A stretch of DNA of 55,481 bases. It comes from Bacillus sonorensis NBRC 101234 = KCTC 13918. Lineage in GTDB: Bacteria; Bacillota; Bacilli; Bacillales; Bacillaceae. The notes under the pieces were generated by a model. That model was not told the DNA's origin. It was given only the letters and a program-made list of their open reading frames with translations, and made no database searches. The translations under genes and the position numbers were made by a program. This document shows, in pieces, positions 40,686 to 51,505 of this stretch. The DNA lies in the NCBI RefSeq assembly GCF_001592005.1, contig NZ_BCVZ01000024.1, forward strand, positions 1 to 55,481, read 5' to 3'. Every line of letters begins with the position of its first letter. The first letter of the stretch is position 1.

Positions 40686-40714
40686 CTTACGATCAAAATA
40701 AAATAAATGCTGAT

Positions 40715-41914
40715 TTAGTTGAGAACCTTGATTTTAACTCTTTTGTTTCCCCAGCGGTAAGCCGCAGACTTGCTCGGGAAAAACACATCGATTTTGCGGC
40801 CTTTAATTGCGGAGCCTGTATCAGCCGCAACCGCATATCCGTATCCTTCTACATGGACTTTCGTGCCCAATGGAATGAAGCTTGGATCAACCGCAATGAC
40901 CTTGGAGCCCGGGTTGTTTTTTAAATTCACACCGGTCGCCGTGTGTCCTGAGCAGCCGCTGCAGCTTGCCGTATATGCTGTTGAAGTCACATAGAACTCT
41001 TTTCCGGAAGCTTCATTGCCGCGCGATACATTTGTGCTTATTTGAGCTACCGTTTTTCGTTTTGTGCCGACGGCGATGATTTTGGCTTTGCTTTCAGCCG
41101 CTGTTTCCTCTTTAATCAATTCCCTGGAAACTTCTTTGCCGTTTTTCTTAATAACGGCATAGTGCTTTTTAAGCTTGCCTTCTTTGCCGTCTTGAACGAC
41201 CTTTTCCGTGCCTTTTTCCAAAGATGCATCCTCTTTCTTCTTCACGTCAAAAGGAATGTTCTCTTCCACTACATCGGTGACTTTTTTGATGCGAGTAATG
41301 TGAATGTTCGCCTGATCTTTCGTCAGTGTTTCATCCAGCGCAGGCTTGACTTCATCATCGCCCTTTATGCTGATCTTATGGTGTTTTAAAAAGTCAGCGA
41401 CCGTAGTCGAAGTTGTCCATATGTCTTTATTTTTGCCGGCATCCTTTACAGTCACTTTAAAAGCTCTTTGCAAAGTCAGCTTCATGTCTTTTTTTATCTC
41501 TTTATCAACTGAGGGTTCAATTTGATCATGTTCCGCCAACTCGAGATTCAATTCTTTCAAAAGTTTGCCGACCGTACCCGCTGTCGTCCATACTTGCTTT
41601 TCCTCTCCGTCCATCGCCAAATGGACCGGTTTGGCAGCAATGTACTCAACATTCATGTTGCTTGTTATTTTTGTATCTTCAGCGGGAGAAATGTGATCCT
41701 CTTTCCTCGTCTTGATGTTTAAGCCTTTCATCAGCTCACCCACCGTTTTAGCATGCGTGCGGACACTCTGCTTTTTCCCGTTTATCGAAATCGAGACCGG
41801 TTGTTTCGTGAGCTCGTTTGCTCCGTATGCAGTTCCGCTCCCTGCCACCAGCAGCCCGGCAACAATGAGAACTCCTCTGCTTTTGCTAAGCTTTACGGAA
41901 AACAGCTTTTTCAT
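40715..41914 (-). CDS. yabE: Cell-wall protein YabE with DUF348, G5 and 3D domains
   Basis: A 399-residue exported or anchored protein. The N-terminal hydrophobic signal is at about 13-33. Three DUF348 repeats follow (about 36-190), then a G5 domain (about 205-285), then a C-terminal 3D domain (about 315-398) with three aspartates in AVDPSFIPLG and AADTGSAIKGRKIDVFF. Related to resuscitation-promoting factor-like cell-wall hydrolases. The start is uncertain: GGAGG lies 20 bases before this ATG but only 8 before an in-frame ATC at 41926. Strong promoter upstream; antisense RNA predicted from downstream. Confidence 0.92.
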   Translation of the reverse strand: MKKLFSVKLSKSRGVLIVAGLLVAGSGTAYGANELTKQPVSISINGKKQSVRTHAKTVGELMKGLNIKTRKEDHISPAEDTKITSNMNVEYIAAKPVHLAMDGEEKQVWTTAGTVGKLLKELNLELAEHDQIEPSVDKEIKKDMKLTLQRAFKVTVKDAGKNKDIWTTSTTVADFLKHHKISIKGDDEVKPALDETLTKDQANIHITRIKKVTDVVEENIPFDVKKKEDASLEKGTEKVVQDGKEGKLKKHYAVIKKNGKEVSRELIKEETAAESKAKIIAVGTKRKTVAQISTNVSRGNEASGKEFYVTSTAYTASCSGCSGHTATGVNLKNNPGSKVIAVDPSFIPLGTKVHVEGYGYAVAADTGSAIKGRKIDVFFPSKSAAYRWGNKRVKIKVLN

Positions 41915-41953
41915 TTTTTGTATGATGAAAAACGCCTCCTTCTCCTCGGGGAG

Positions 41954-41982
41954 ATTATATAGAGTATCTACAAGCCTGTCAA
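41954..41982 (-). promoter_or_regulatory. yabE promoter
   Basis: Perfect TTGACA (41977-41982) and TATAAT (41954-41959) with 17 bp between; a very strong sigma-A match. The predicted leader is only about 20 bases to the ribosome site. Confidence 0.88.
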
Positions 41983-42160
41983 CCCTCCTCTCTATTTACC
42001 TCCGCAAGCCCGCCATTACTTTTATTATGGAAATACAACCTCATAAAAGAAAGAAAGACTTGTCGACAAAGATATCCTATGAGTGTAAACAGACATGTAG
42101 AACTTCTTAGAATCGGCTCCCGAAAAGACAAGCTTGTGCAAAGATTGACATCAAATACTG

Positions 42161-42928
42161 TCAGCTGATGCCGAAAAGTTTTTTTGCGTTTTCAGAAGTA
42201 ATGGCAGCCACTTCTTCGTAAGTCATCCCTTTTAATTCCGCGATCTGTTCTGCAACCAGTTTGACATAGCCCGGTTCATTCCGCTTTCCCCTAAAAGGAT
42301 GGGGCGTTAAATACGGGCAGTCAGTCTCAATCAGAAGACGGTCATTTGGTATTTGTTTGACGACTTCTTTCGGTTTTTTTGCATTTTTGAAGGTAACCGG
42401 ACCGCCAAAAGATAGGTAGAAATTCATATTTATGCATTCTTTCGCCACTTCTGCGCTGCCTGTAAAACAATGCATAATACCGCCGACTTCTTCCGCTCCT
42501 TCTTCACGCAAAATCGTGACAACGTCTTCTGTCGCATCGCGGTTGTGTATGACGATCGGAAGCTTGACTTCCTTCGCCAAAGCAATTTGCTTTCTAAACA
42601 CTTCTTTTTGAATGTCCTTCGGTGATTTGTCCCAATGGTAGTCAAGACCCATTTCGCCAATTGCCACAACCTTTTCGTGAGAGGAAAGCTCTTTAATCCA
42701 TTGCAGATCCTCATCAGTCATGTCAATGGCATCAACCGGATGCCAGCCGATTGCCGCATATATGAAATCATATGTCTCAATCAGTTCCATCGCCCGTTTG
42801 ATCGTTGGACGGTCAAAACCTACGACAACGATATGCTCCACTTTTGCTTCCTTTGCCCGGGCAATGACATCTTCTAAATCCTCATTAAACTGCTCCGCAT
42901 TTAAATGTGCATGTGTATCAAATAACAT
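42161..42928 (-). CDS. yabD: TatD-family metal-dependent DNase
   Basis: A 255-residue TIM-barrel hydrolase of the TatD family. Metal ligands are visible: DTHAHL at the start, GEMGLDYHW near residue 92, a histidine in IVIHNRDA near residue 128, GIMHCFTG near 153, and ETDCPYL near 203. TatD proteins are 3'-5' exonucleases or DNA quality enzymes. ATG 42928 has GGTGG eight bases upstream. It follows metG by 86 bases, beyond a terminator. Confidence 0.94.
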   Translation of the reverse strand: MLFDTHAHLNAEQFNEDLEDVIARAKEAKVEHIVVVGFDRPTIKRAMELIETYDFIYAAIGWHPVDAIDMTDEDLQWIKELSSHEKVVAIGEMGLDYHWDKSPKDIQKEVFRKQIALAKEVKLPIVIHNRDATEDVVTILREEGAEEVGGIMHCFTGSAEVAKECINMNFYLSFGGPVTFKNAKKPKEVVKQIPNDRLLIETDCPYLTPHPFRGKRNEPGYVKLVAEQIAELKGMTYEEVAAITSENAKKLFGIS

Positions 42929-42961
42929 CAGAAATGCCACCCTTTTCATTTGAATTTAGAT

Positions 42962-43009
42962 AAAAACAAAAGGTGTTCGACGAAATGTTACACGTGAAAC
43001 ACCTTTTGT
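42962..43009 (-). terminator. Terminator after metG
   Basis: A 12-pair stem, arms 42966-42977 and 42998-43009, around a 20-base loop, then TTTTTA on the minus strand. Confidence 0.75.
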
Positions 43010-43014
43010 CAAAT

Positions 43015-45018
<2,004 letters not shown>

Positions 45019-45028
45019 TTAAAATGTC

Positions 45029-45055
45029 AAAAAACTCCCGCCCAAAGGACGAGAG
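45029..45055 (-). promoter_or_regulatory. Leader terminator (possible attenuator) of metG
   Basis: A nine-pair hairpin (45035-45043 with 45047-45055, two G-U pairs) is followed by TTTTTT on the minus strand, 26 bases before the metG start and downstream of the predicted promoter. Such placement is typical of transcription attenuation. No T-box or SAM-riboswitch motif is seen. Confidence 0.6.
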
Positions 45056-45103
45056 CGGCAAATGTCTTCATTCAAATATCTTCATTACTTAATCCCTCTT
45101 TAT

Positions 45104-45131
45104 ATGATACCATCTTAGCCTTCAAGTTCAA
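45104..45131 (-). promoter_or_regulatory. Candidate metG promoter
   Basis: TTGAAC (45126-45131), 16 bp, TATCAT (45104-45109). An overlapping alternative uses TATAAA (45099-45104). Either gives a leader of about 90-100 bases containing the hairpin. Confidence 0.45.
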
Positions 45132-45142
45132 GAAAATATACA

Positions 45143-45239
45143 TGTCGATAAACAAGGAATATAGTCGATTCCAATTTTTTTTAGGAAATAAATATAAAAC
45201 TTCGACAAAAAAATGCTTTCATTGTCGAATAATGTCGTA
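45143..45239 (+). promoter_or_regulatory. Cluster of Spo0A-box-like sequences between metG and abrB
   Basis: Within 97 bases: TGTCGAT (45143), AGTCGAT (45163), TTCGACA (45201, an exact inverted box), TGTCGAA (45223, exact) and TGTCGTA (45233). The last two are spaced by TAA exactly as the proven abrB pair. A TATAAT follows at 45240-45245. The rest of the 509-base gap (45004-45512) holds the metG leader, a T-rich stretch at 45291-45297 and the abrB promoter. Confidence 0.55.
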
Positions 45240-45403
45240 TATAATCGATATGAGGAAAAACCTTAGTTCGAAAGTCTTGATTTAAGGGCTTTTTTTAGGA
45301 TTATCGATTGGTTTTATCATCTTCAAATCCCTTATTTAATCAGTTCTCTCAAGGTTTTTTGACTATAAGAGCTAATTTTTACAAACAATAGAAAAGAAAA
45401 TGA

Positions 45404-45432
45404 TTGACGTTTATTGGAAACCTTGTTATGCT
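45404..45432 (+). promoter_or_regulatory. abrB promoter
   Basis: TTGACG (45404-45409) and TATGCT (45427-45432) with 17 bp between. The two Spo0A boxes begin about ten bases after the expected start site, matching the known repressor layout at B. subtilis abrB. Confidence 0.75.
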
Positions 45433-45448
45433 AGGACTGTAAGGATTT

Positions 45449-45465
45449 TGTCGAATAATGACGAA
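45449..45465 (+). promoter_or_regulatory. Tandem Spo0A boxes repressing abrB
   Basis: TGTCGAA (45449-45455), TAA, TGACGAA (45459-45465): two direct 0A boxes with a ten-base period, downstream of the promoter. Spo0A~P repression of abrB through this sequence is established in B. subtilis. Confidence 0.9.
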
Positions 45466-45512
45466 GATTATAACACCTATTAAAATAAGAATCTTTCGGG
45501 AGGAGAATGAAT

Positions 45513-45800
45513 ATGAAATCTACAGGTATCGTACGTAAAGTTGATGAGCTAGGACGCGTGGTGATTCCGATTGAACTTCGCCGTACACTTGGAATCGCGG
45601 AAAAAGACGCTCTTGAAATCTATGTGGATGACGAAAAAATCATCTTGAAAAAATATAAACCAAACATGACTTGCCAAGTAACAGGTGAGGTTTCTGATGA
45701 TAACCTGAAACTTGCTGGCGGTAAACTTGTTCTCAGCCCAGAAGGCGCTGAACAAATCATCAACGAAATTCAAGCTCAGCTTCAATCTCTAAAAAATTAA
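45513..45800 (+). CDS. abrB: Transition-state regulator AbrB
   Basis: Represses post-exponential genes during growth. 95 residues: an N-terminal swapped-hairpin DNA-binding domain (KSTGIVRKVDELGRVVIPIELR) and a C-terminal dimerisation domain. It is nearly identical to B. subtilis AbrB, including the single cysteine in PNMTCQV. The second ATG (45513) fits the GGGAGGAG ribosome site better than the first (45507). The only plus-strand gene here; it converges on rsmI. Confidence 0.97.
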   Translation: MKSTGIVRKVDELGRVVIPIELRRTLGIAEKDALEIYVDDEKIILKKYKPNMTCQVTGEVSDDNLKLAGGKLVLSPEGAEQIINEIQAQLQSLKN

Positions 45801-45812
45801 TTTGATTATACA

Positions 45813-45844
45813 AAAACCGTTCTTGCGAAAGCAAGAGCGGTTTT
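45813..45844. terminator. Bidirectional terminator between abrB and rsmI
   Basis: A 14-pair stem (one G-U) with a GAAA tetraloop, arms 45813-45826 and 45831-45844. T runs on both strands serve abrB (plus) and rsmI (minus). Confidence 0.9.
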
Positions 45845-45846
45845 CT

Positions 45847-46722
45847 TCAGTTTTGGATATGATAAGCGTCATATATTTTTCGTTTTGGGACTCCGCGGTC
45901 AACGGCGGTTTTTTTTATGGCTTCCTTTGATTGAAGCCCTTTGCTGATATAATGTTCAACATGTTCTTTTTCTGAAAAGTTTTCCCACCAAGCTGCTTCT
46001 TCTGGCGCTTCTTCTCCGCAGCCTTCAACAACAAGGCAAAATTCTCCGCGCACCTGTTCCTCATCCGTCCATGCCAGGACTTCTTCCATCGTCCCTCTAA
46101 TAAATTCCTCAAACTTTTTGGTCAGCTCTCTAGTTAACGCGACCCGGCGGTTACCAAACACGTCATAAATCGCGGACAGCGTCTCCTTCAGCCGATGTGG
46201 CGATTCATAAAAAACAATTGTTTCCTGTCTGTTTTTTAATTGCTCAAGCTGCTTCTTCCGCTCCCGCTTGTTCCGATCCAAAAAACCGAAGAAGAAAAAG
46301 GGCTGAGGCGGAAGACCCGAAGCGATCAGTGCGGTTAAAGCTGCATTCGCACCGGGAAGCGGCACGACATAACCGCCGATATCCGTAAAATCACGGACGA
46401 TTTCGGCCCCCGGATCCGATATGGTCGGCATCCCGGCATCGCTCACCAATGCGATATTTTTCCCTTCCTTGAGCCATTCCAAGATTTTATGCCCGCTGCT
46501 TTCTTTATTATGTTCATGATAGCTGACGAGCTGTGTTTCGATTTGGTACACATGGCATAATTTCTTCGTTTGCCTGGTATCCTCCGCAGCGATGACGTCA
46601 ACTGCTTTCAACGTTTCAACGGCCCTGAATGTCATATCCTCCAAATTGCCTATCGGTGTGGGAACGAGGTATAAGATCCCCATGTCTGATTTTTGATCAA
46701 AGCTCTTTTGACGATTGATCAT
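45847..46722 (-). CDS. rsmI: 16S rRNA 2'-O-ribose C1402 methyltransferase
   Basis: SAM-dependent tetrapyrrole-methylase-fold enzyme of 291 residues (yabC). Seen: [58 protein letters not shown] and YESPHRL. Modifies C1402 in the ribosomal P site. The start overlaps yazA by 26 bases. Last gene of the yaaO-to-rsmI stretch before the shared terminator with abrB. Confidence 0.95.
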   Translation of the reverse strand: MINRQKSFDQKSDMGILYLVPTPIGNLEDMTFRAVETLKAVDVIAAEDTRQTKKLCHVYQIETQLVSYHEHNKESSGHKILEWLKEGKNIALVSDAGMPTISDPGAEIVRDFTDIGGYVVPLPGANAALTALIASGLPPQPFFFFGFLDRNKRERKKQLEQLKNRQETIVFYESPHRLKETLSAIYDVFGNRRVALTRELTKKFEEFIRGTMEEVLAWTDEEQVRGEFCLVVEGCGEEAPEEAAWWENFSEKEHVEHYISKGLQSKEAIKKTAVDRGVPKRKIYDAYHIQN

Positions 46723-46990
46723 GTGCCTCCGCCTTTCGCTTTTCTTCTATATATATTTCTTTGCTTTTTCTTGATAATTTTTTAAAATAATATTCCGCTT
46801 GCATGGCTTCTCTTTTTGTTGAAAAGCGTTCTGCATAGTAAAGCTTTACAGGGAGCCGCGCTCTTGTATATTTTGCGCCTTTTCCATCATTATGGGTTTT
46901 CAAACGCTTTTCAATATTGTTCGTGTATCCCGCATACAAGCTGCCATCCCGGCATGACAGCACATAAAAATAGTGATTATTTGTCTCCAT
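46697..46990 (-). CDS. yazA: GIY-YIG domain protein YazA
   Basis: A 97-residue single-domain UPF0213 protein: [36 protein letters not shown] shows the GIY-YIG pattern (YVL...YAGYT), then RREAMQ-like and the catalytic glutamate region [14 protein letters not shown]. Presumed nuclease fold; function unknown. Overlaps trmN6 by 14 bases and rsmI by 26, so all three are translationally linked. Confidence 0.92.
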   Translation of the reverse strand: METNNHYFYVLSCRDGSLYAGYTNNIEKRLKTHNDGKGAKYTRARLPVKLYYAERFSTKREAMQAEYYFKKLSRKSKEIYIEEKRKAEAHDQSSKEL

Positions 46991-47720
46991 ATAAAATCTT
47001 CCTTATCTCGCCCGTATATTGATCATCTTCATCATATACAAAAAGCGGAGGCAAAATCTTCAGATCAGGGCGGCCGTCCTTTATTCCTTCGACTAGAATG
47101 GTGTTGGCCTCTCTCCCCTGTTTCGGATAAACGAATTGCACGCGTTTCGGTTCTATTTGATACGCCTTCATCAGTTCAAAAATCTCAAGCAGCCTTCCCG
47201 GTCTATGGACAAGAGCAAGCTTTCCGCCTTGTTTTAAAAGCTTGCTGCTGACGCGGACCACATCTTCGAGAGTGCAGTAAATTTCATGCCTGGCAATCGC
47301 CAGGTGTTCATTGAGATTTTGCTCTGTTTTTTGCGGCGTCTTAAAATATGGCGGATTGCATGTGACAACATCCGCTTTATTGTATCCGAGCACCTGCGGC
47401 ATATTCTTTAAGTCATCCCTGATGAGATGAATCTGGTGTTGCAGATTGTTATATTCCACGCTCCGCAATGCCATATCGTACAATCTTTCTTGAATTTCAA
47501 CCCCGGTGATTTCAGCTTTTGACCGGGTGCTGAGAAGCAGCGGAACAATTCCGTTTCCCGTGCATAGATCAATGATCTTCCCCTTTTGAATCGGAACATA
47601 TGCAAACTTCGACAGCAGCACGGCATCTAAAGAAAATGCAAACACCGTCGGGCTTTGCACGATTTTCATATCCTCTGCCAGCAGATAATCGAGTCGCTCA
47701 TCATCTTTTAATTGAATCAT
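46977..47720 (-). CDS. yabB: tRNA1(Val) (adenine(37)-N6)-methyltransferase family protein
   Basis: SAM methyltransferase of 247 residues. Motif I is [16 protein letters not shown] near residue 50 and the N6-adenine catalytic motif is CNPPYF near residue 122. It resembles E. coli TrmN6 (YfiC). The substrate in Bacillus is inferred from the family. ATG 47720 has AAAGGG upstream. It lies downstream of the yabA terminator. Confidence 0.92.
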   Translation of the reverse strand: MIQLKDDERLDYLLAEDMKIVQSPTVFAFSLDAVLLSKFAYVPIQKGKIIDLCTGNGIVPLLLSTRSKAEITGVEIQERLYDMALRSVEYNNLQHQIHLIRDDLKNMPQVLGYNKADVVTCNPPYFKTPQKTEQNLNEHLAIARHEIYCTLEDVVRVSSKLLKQGGKLALVHRPGRLLEIFELMKAYQIEPKRVQFVYPKQGREANTILVEGIKDGRPDLKILPPLFVYDEDDQYTGEIRKILYGDK

Positions 47721-47765
47721 ATGTTTTCCCTTTCCCGAAAATTGTAGTCTTGGCGCTTGCCCCGT

Positions 47766-47793
47766 TAAAAAGGCTTCCGTTTTAACCGGAAGC
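47766..47793 (-). terminator. Terminator after yabA
   Basis: GGCTTCCG (47772-47779) pairs with CGGAAGCC (47786-47793); TTTTT follows on the minus strand. Confidence 0.82.
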
Positions 47794-47800
47794 CCTTCCT

Positions 47801-48163
47801 TTATTTTTTATTTAAAAACGAGAGGCAGAAAAGACAGTCTCCTTCTTTGCGGACGCTTCCGTAATGAATGTTGCAAATGTGAAAGCCTTCCTGGTACAGA
47901 CGAGCCAGGTTGTCATGACCTTCTCCAATATCAGCATGCCCTGTCTTCTCTGCTTTTAATTCTTTCTCTCCGGTTTTTGCCGTTTTCAGCCTTTGATCCG
48001 TTTCTTCCAGCCTCTTGCGCAAATGTTCATTTTCAAGCTGCAAATGGTTGTTTTCTTCAATCATTTCCCCGATATGCTGCTTGAGGTCTCCCAGCTGGCG
48101 GTACAAAGAGCCAATTTGTTCTTCTAAGCTTATGACTGTATCAAACAATTCTTTTTTATCCAA
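47801..48163 (-). CDS. yabA: Replication initiation control protein YabA
   Basis: A 120-residue negative regulator of DnaA that also binds DnaN. The N-terminal leucine-zipper coiled coil (about 1-60) forms tetramers. The C-terminal zinc domain has ligands near H95/C97 (HICNIHYG) and C110/C113 (CLFC). TTG start with GAGGTG seven bases upstream. It lies behind yaaT and holB, so a clamp-loader subunit and a clamp-binding regulator are adjacent. Confidence 0.96.
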   Translation of the reverse strand: MDKKELFDTVISLEEQIGSLYRQLGDLKQHIGEMIEENNHLQLENEHLRKRLEETDQRLKTAKTGEKELKAEKTGHADIGEGHDNLARLYQEGFHICNIHYGSVRKEGDCLFCLSFLNKK

Positions 48164-48177
48164 GGTTTCACACCTCG

Positions 48178-49005
48178 TTAATCTGTGGTTTGTGCAGATA
48201 CGACACCTTCTTGCAGCAGTTCATCCCACGTATATTCCACAACTTTTTCGCTATCTGTCAGTTCAACCTGAAGAATGCGTTCGAGAATATTCAGTCCGAC
48301 GACTTTCGCCGGCCCGTTTGACGTGGCGATCACTTCACCGATATCCGGAAGCTGCTCTTTAGCCGTTTCATATTCATCATTTTCGTATTTCAGACAGCAC
48401 ATGAGCCGCCCGCATAGTCCGGAAATCTTCGTCGGATTAAGGGACAGGTTTTGATCCTTCGCCATTTTGATGGACACAGGCTCAAAATCACCGAGAAACG
48501 TCGAACAGCACAGCATCCTTCCGCACGGTCCGATACCGCCGAGCATCTTTGCTTCATCCCTTACTCCGATTTGTCTAAGCTCGATCCTTGTTTTGAAAAT
48601 GGAAGCCAAATCTTTTACAAGCTCTCTGAAGTCGACCCTTCCGTCAGCCGTAAAGTAAAAAATGACTTTATTTCGGTCGAATGTGAATTCGACATCGACC
48701 AATTTCATCTCAAGACCGTGCTCATTGACTTTTTTCTGACATACATCAAAGGCTGAAAGCGCCGCTTCCTGATTTTCCTCGACAATTAAGCGGTCCCGTT
48801 CATCGGCCACCCTGATGACTTTTCGTAATGGCAGCACAACATCGTGCTCGTCTACCTTCTTATTCGCGATGACGACCTGCCCGTACTCAACACCGCGAAC
48901 CGTTTCAACGATCACACAGCTGTCTTTATCTATCTGAAATCCATTTGGATCAAAATAATAAATTTTGCCCGCTTTTTTAAAGCGAACACCAATCACATTA
49001 TACAA
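48178..49005 (-). CDS. ricT: YaaT (RicT), PSP1-domain sporulation and RNA-processing factor
   Basis: A 275-residue PSP1-domain protein. The Cys-rich core [13 protein letters not shown] and [13 protein letters not shown] supplies ligands for [4Fe-4S] clusters. In B. subtilis it forms the Y-complex with YlbF and YmcA, which supports Spo0A activation, biofilm and competence and guides RNase Y. TTG start with GGAGGG inside the 3' end of holB; two bases separate the genes. Confidence 0.95.
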   Translation of the reverse strand: MYNVIGVRFKKAGKIYYFDPNGFQIDKDSCVIVETVRGVEYGQVVIANKKVDEHDVVLPLRKVIRVADERDRLIVEENQEAALSAFDVCQKKVNEHGLEMKLVDVEFTFDRNKVIFYFTADGRVDFRELVKDLASIFKTRIELRQIGVRDEAKMLGGIGPCGRMLCCSTFLGDFEPVSIKMAKDQNLSLNPTKISGLCGRLMCCLKYENDEYETAKEQLPDIGEVIATSNGPAKVVGLNILERILQVELTDSEKVVEYTWDELLQEGVVSAQTTD

Positions 49006-49007
49006 GC

Positions 49008-49997
49008 TTATCCCTCCTGCAGCATTAAAACCAAGTGCTCCATTAAACCTTGAGCATTAACATTGGAATAAAGCCGTTTTTTTGCTTCTAAAACAGCAAG
49101 AATCTGGTTTGTCACTCTTTGTTGTGTTGATTGCAGCGCATGCTGTTTTAATGTTTGGAATAAGTCCTGAAATATTATTTTATCTTCATGTCCTATCTGA
49201 ATGGACAATATATCGCGGTATATAAATAAAAGCATATCAAGACCCATTTCTTGGTGGTCTTTCTCCTTGAAAAAGGGCATCCACTGATCTTGAATATAGA
49301 AAAAAGCATGTCCTTTTCGCTGGTGTAAGACTTCATACAATTTTATCACTTTCGCTCTGGACTCTGCAAACTGATCATTTCGACTCAATTCGAGCGCTTC
49401 CGATAAATTGTTTGTCATATTCGACAAAATTGCTGCAATATGCGGGGAAACTTCTTGTTTGATCAGCTCTTTTTCAATCGATTCGGGCAGCAGTGATTGA
49501 AAAGACAAGACTTGGCATCTCGATATAATCGTATCAAGCAATTTTTGCGGCTGTTCCGTCAAGAGCACCGCTATCGTATCATCGCTTGGTTCTTCTAAAA
49601 ACTTCAGCAGGCTGTTTGCGGCATTTGCCGTCATTTGATCAGCATGTGAAATAATGTAAAGCTTTTTATGCGATTCCAGTCCTGTTTTTGAGAACTCTTC
49701 CTGAAGAGCCTGAATCTGCCCTTTTTTGATCGACAGGCCGTCGGGATGAACGACGTGTACATCAGGATGGTTGCCTGAGGAGATCCGCTGGCAATTTCGG
49801 CAAGATTCGCAAGGTTCTGTGCCCTGTTCAAGACAAAAAAAACTTTTTGCCAGCAGCATGGCAGCATCTAATTTGCCTGTTCCTTTCCGTCCTTCAAACA
49901 AATAGGCGTGTGCAAGACGATTTCTTTCTATACTATTTTGCAAAAGCTTCATGACACGAGGCTGAAGCTTTTGCATTTCTGTCCACGTTGTAGCCAT
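49008..49997 (-). CDS. holB: DNA polymerase III delta-prime subunit
   Basis: Clamp-loader subunit of 329 residues. Seen: AYLFEGRKGTGKLDAA (P-loop position), a zinc module CESCRNC preceded by an upstream cysteine (CLEQ), ISHADQMTANAANSLLKFLEEP (Walker B region), and SRCQVLSF. Loads the sliding clamp with DnaX and HolA. It follows yaaR by 11 bases. ricT starts within a few bases of its stop. Confidence 0.95.
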   Translation of the reverse strand: MATTWTEMQKLQPRVMKLLQNSIERNRLAHAYLFEGRKGTGKLDAAMLLAKSFFCLEQGTEPCESCRNCQRISSGNHPDVHVVHPDGLSIKKGQIQALQEEFSKTGLESHKKLYIISHADQMTANAANSLLKFLEEPSDDTIAVLLTEQPQKLLDTIISRCQVLSFQSLLPESIEKELIKQEVSPHIAAILSNMTNNLSEALELSRNDQFAESRAKVIKLYEVLHQRKGHAFFYIQDQWMPFFKEKDHQEMGLDMLLFIYRDILSIQIGHEDKIIFQDLFQTLKQHALQSTQQRVTNQILAVLEAKKRLYSNVNAQGLMEHLVLMLQEG

Positions 49998-50008
49998 ACG
50001 ATCACTCT

Positions 50009-50449
50009 CTATGTGTAAAGGTTTATTAATAAACCCTTTATTTCTCCAATGCGTTCCAACAATTCGATAGAGGGCTTTTCTTGATCCAGCAATTCCTCTG
50101 TCAATTGAACAAGCTTTTCATCCAGCTCTTTTACGATGCTCAATGTCCTGCTGTTTCCATATAAATCAAAGCTTCTTGAATTCTCAACCGCCAGGCCGTT
50201 TTCAACTGCTTCTTTCACAAAGCGTTTGATCAAGCCTTTAAATCTTGCTAAATCTTTAAAGTTCCTCGACTTGGCGAGCCGTTTTCCAAACGCTTCAATA
50301 TCCGTCAAAAGCATTGTCAGCTGTTCAAATCTCAGCTTGCCGCTTTGGATGCTCATCTTTTCCTTGAATGAAACAGAATTGCTTTCTGCTCTGACAGCAG
50401 GCTTCTGCTGTTTTTCTATCATCGTGCGCAGTTCTTGACTTATTTTCAT
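50009..50449 (-). CDS. yaaR: DUF327 protein YaaR
   Basis: A 146-residue mostly helical, lysine-rich protein (SFKEKMSIQSGKLRFEQL, KRLAKSRNFKDLARFKGLIKRFVKEAV). DUF327 family, function unknown. Conserved position between darA and holB. It ends 11 bases before holB, which fits an operon. No membrane segment or signal peptide. Confidence 0.9.
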   Translation of the reverse strand: MKISQELRTMIEKQQKPAVRAESNSVSFKEKMSIQSGKLRFEQLTMLLTDIEAFGKRLAKSRNFKDLARFKGLIKRFVKEAVENGLAVENSRSFDLYGNSRTLSIVKELDEKLVQLTEELLDQEKPSIELLERIGEIKGLLINLYT

Positions 50450-50460
50450 ATCCTCAACCC

Positions 50461-50820
<360 letters not shown>

Positions 50821-50866
50821 CTAAGGATATTCTTGTTACCATTATAACAATAGAATGGTAAGCAGG

Positions 50867-51505
50867 TCACAAACGAATTGTTTTTAATGCTTCTTCAATG
50901 ATTTCATTTACGCTTTTTCGTACATGATCAATCGGCTTGCTCGCATCCACCATTCGGAAGCGGTCAGGAAACCGGTTTATGACCTCCTGATAGCCTTTCT
51001 GAACAAGCGTATGAAAATGAATTTGTTCCAGATCAAGACGGTTTTTCTCACGTGAATCATTTGCATTGATCCGTTTGATCCCTTCCTCCGGATCAATGGC
51101 AAAGTAAATGGTGATGTGCGGCATCAAGTCTCCGATGGCAAACTGATTAATGGACAGGACTTCGTCGATTCCAAGCCCCCTGGCATACCCTTGATAGGCG
51201 AGGGAGCTGTCGATAAACCGGTCGCATAAAACAATGTTCCCGTCTTCCAGTGCCGGCTTTACCTTTTCAACCAGATGCTGCCTTCTCGCCGCCGCATACA
51301 AAAGCGCTTCTGTTTTAGGATCCATAGCCGTGTTTCTCGGATTCAAAATGACCTCGCGGATTTGTTCCGCTATTTCAATGCCGCCCGGTTCCCTTGTTGC
51401 GAGAACGGCATGGCCTTCTTTGATCAGTTGTTGTGCCGCCGCTTGAAGAATGGTTGTTTTCCCTGCTCCTTCAGGGCCTTCAAAGGTAATAAATAAACCG
51501 TTCAT
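50867..51505 (-). CDS. tmk: Thymidylate kinase
   Basis: Phosphorylates dTMP to dTDP. 212 residues: P-loop [11 protein letters not shown] near residue 8, the DR motif [19 protein letters not shown] near residue 95, and a lid region [10 protein letters not shown]. The ATG overlaps the yaaO stop (ATGA), so it is coupled to yaaO. Confidence 0.97.
   Translation of the reverse strand: MNGLFITFEGPEGAGKTTILQAAAQQLIKEGHAVLATREPGGIEIAEQIREVILNPRNTAMDPKTEALLYAAARRQHLVEKVKPALEDGNIVLCDRFIDSSLAYQGYARGLGIDEVLSINQFAIGDLMPHITIYFAIDPEEGIKRINANDSREKNRLDLEQIHFHTLVQKGYQEVINRFPDRFRMVDASKPIDHVRKSVNEIIEEALKTIRL

Noticed and set aside
41927..42160. Riboswitch upstream of yabE
   Set aside because: The strong promoter at 41954-41982 lies about 20 bases before the ribosome site, leaving no room for an aptamer in the transcript.
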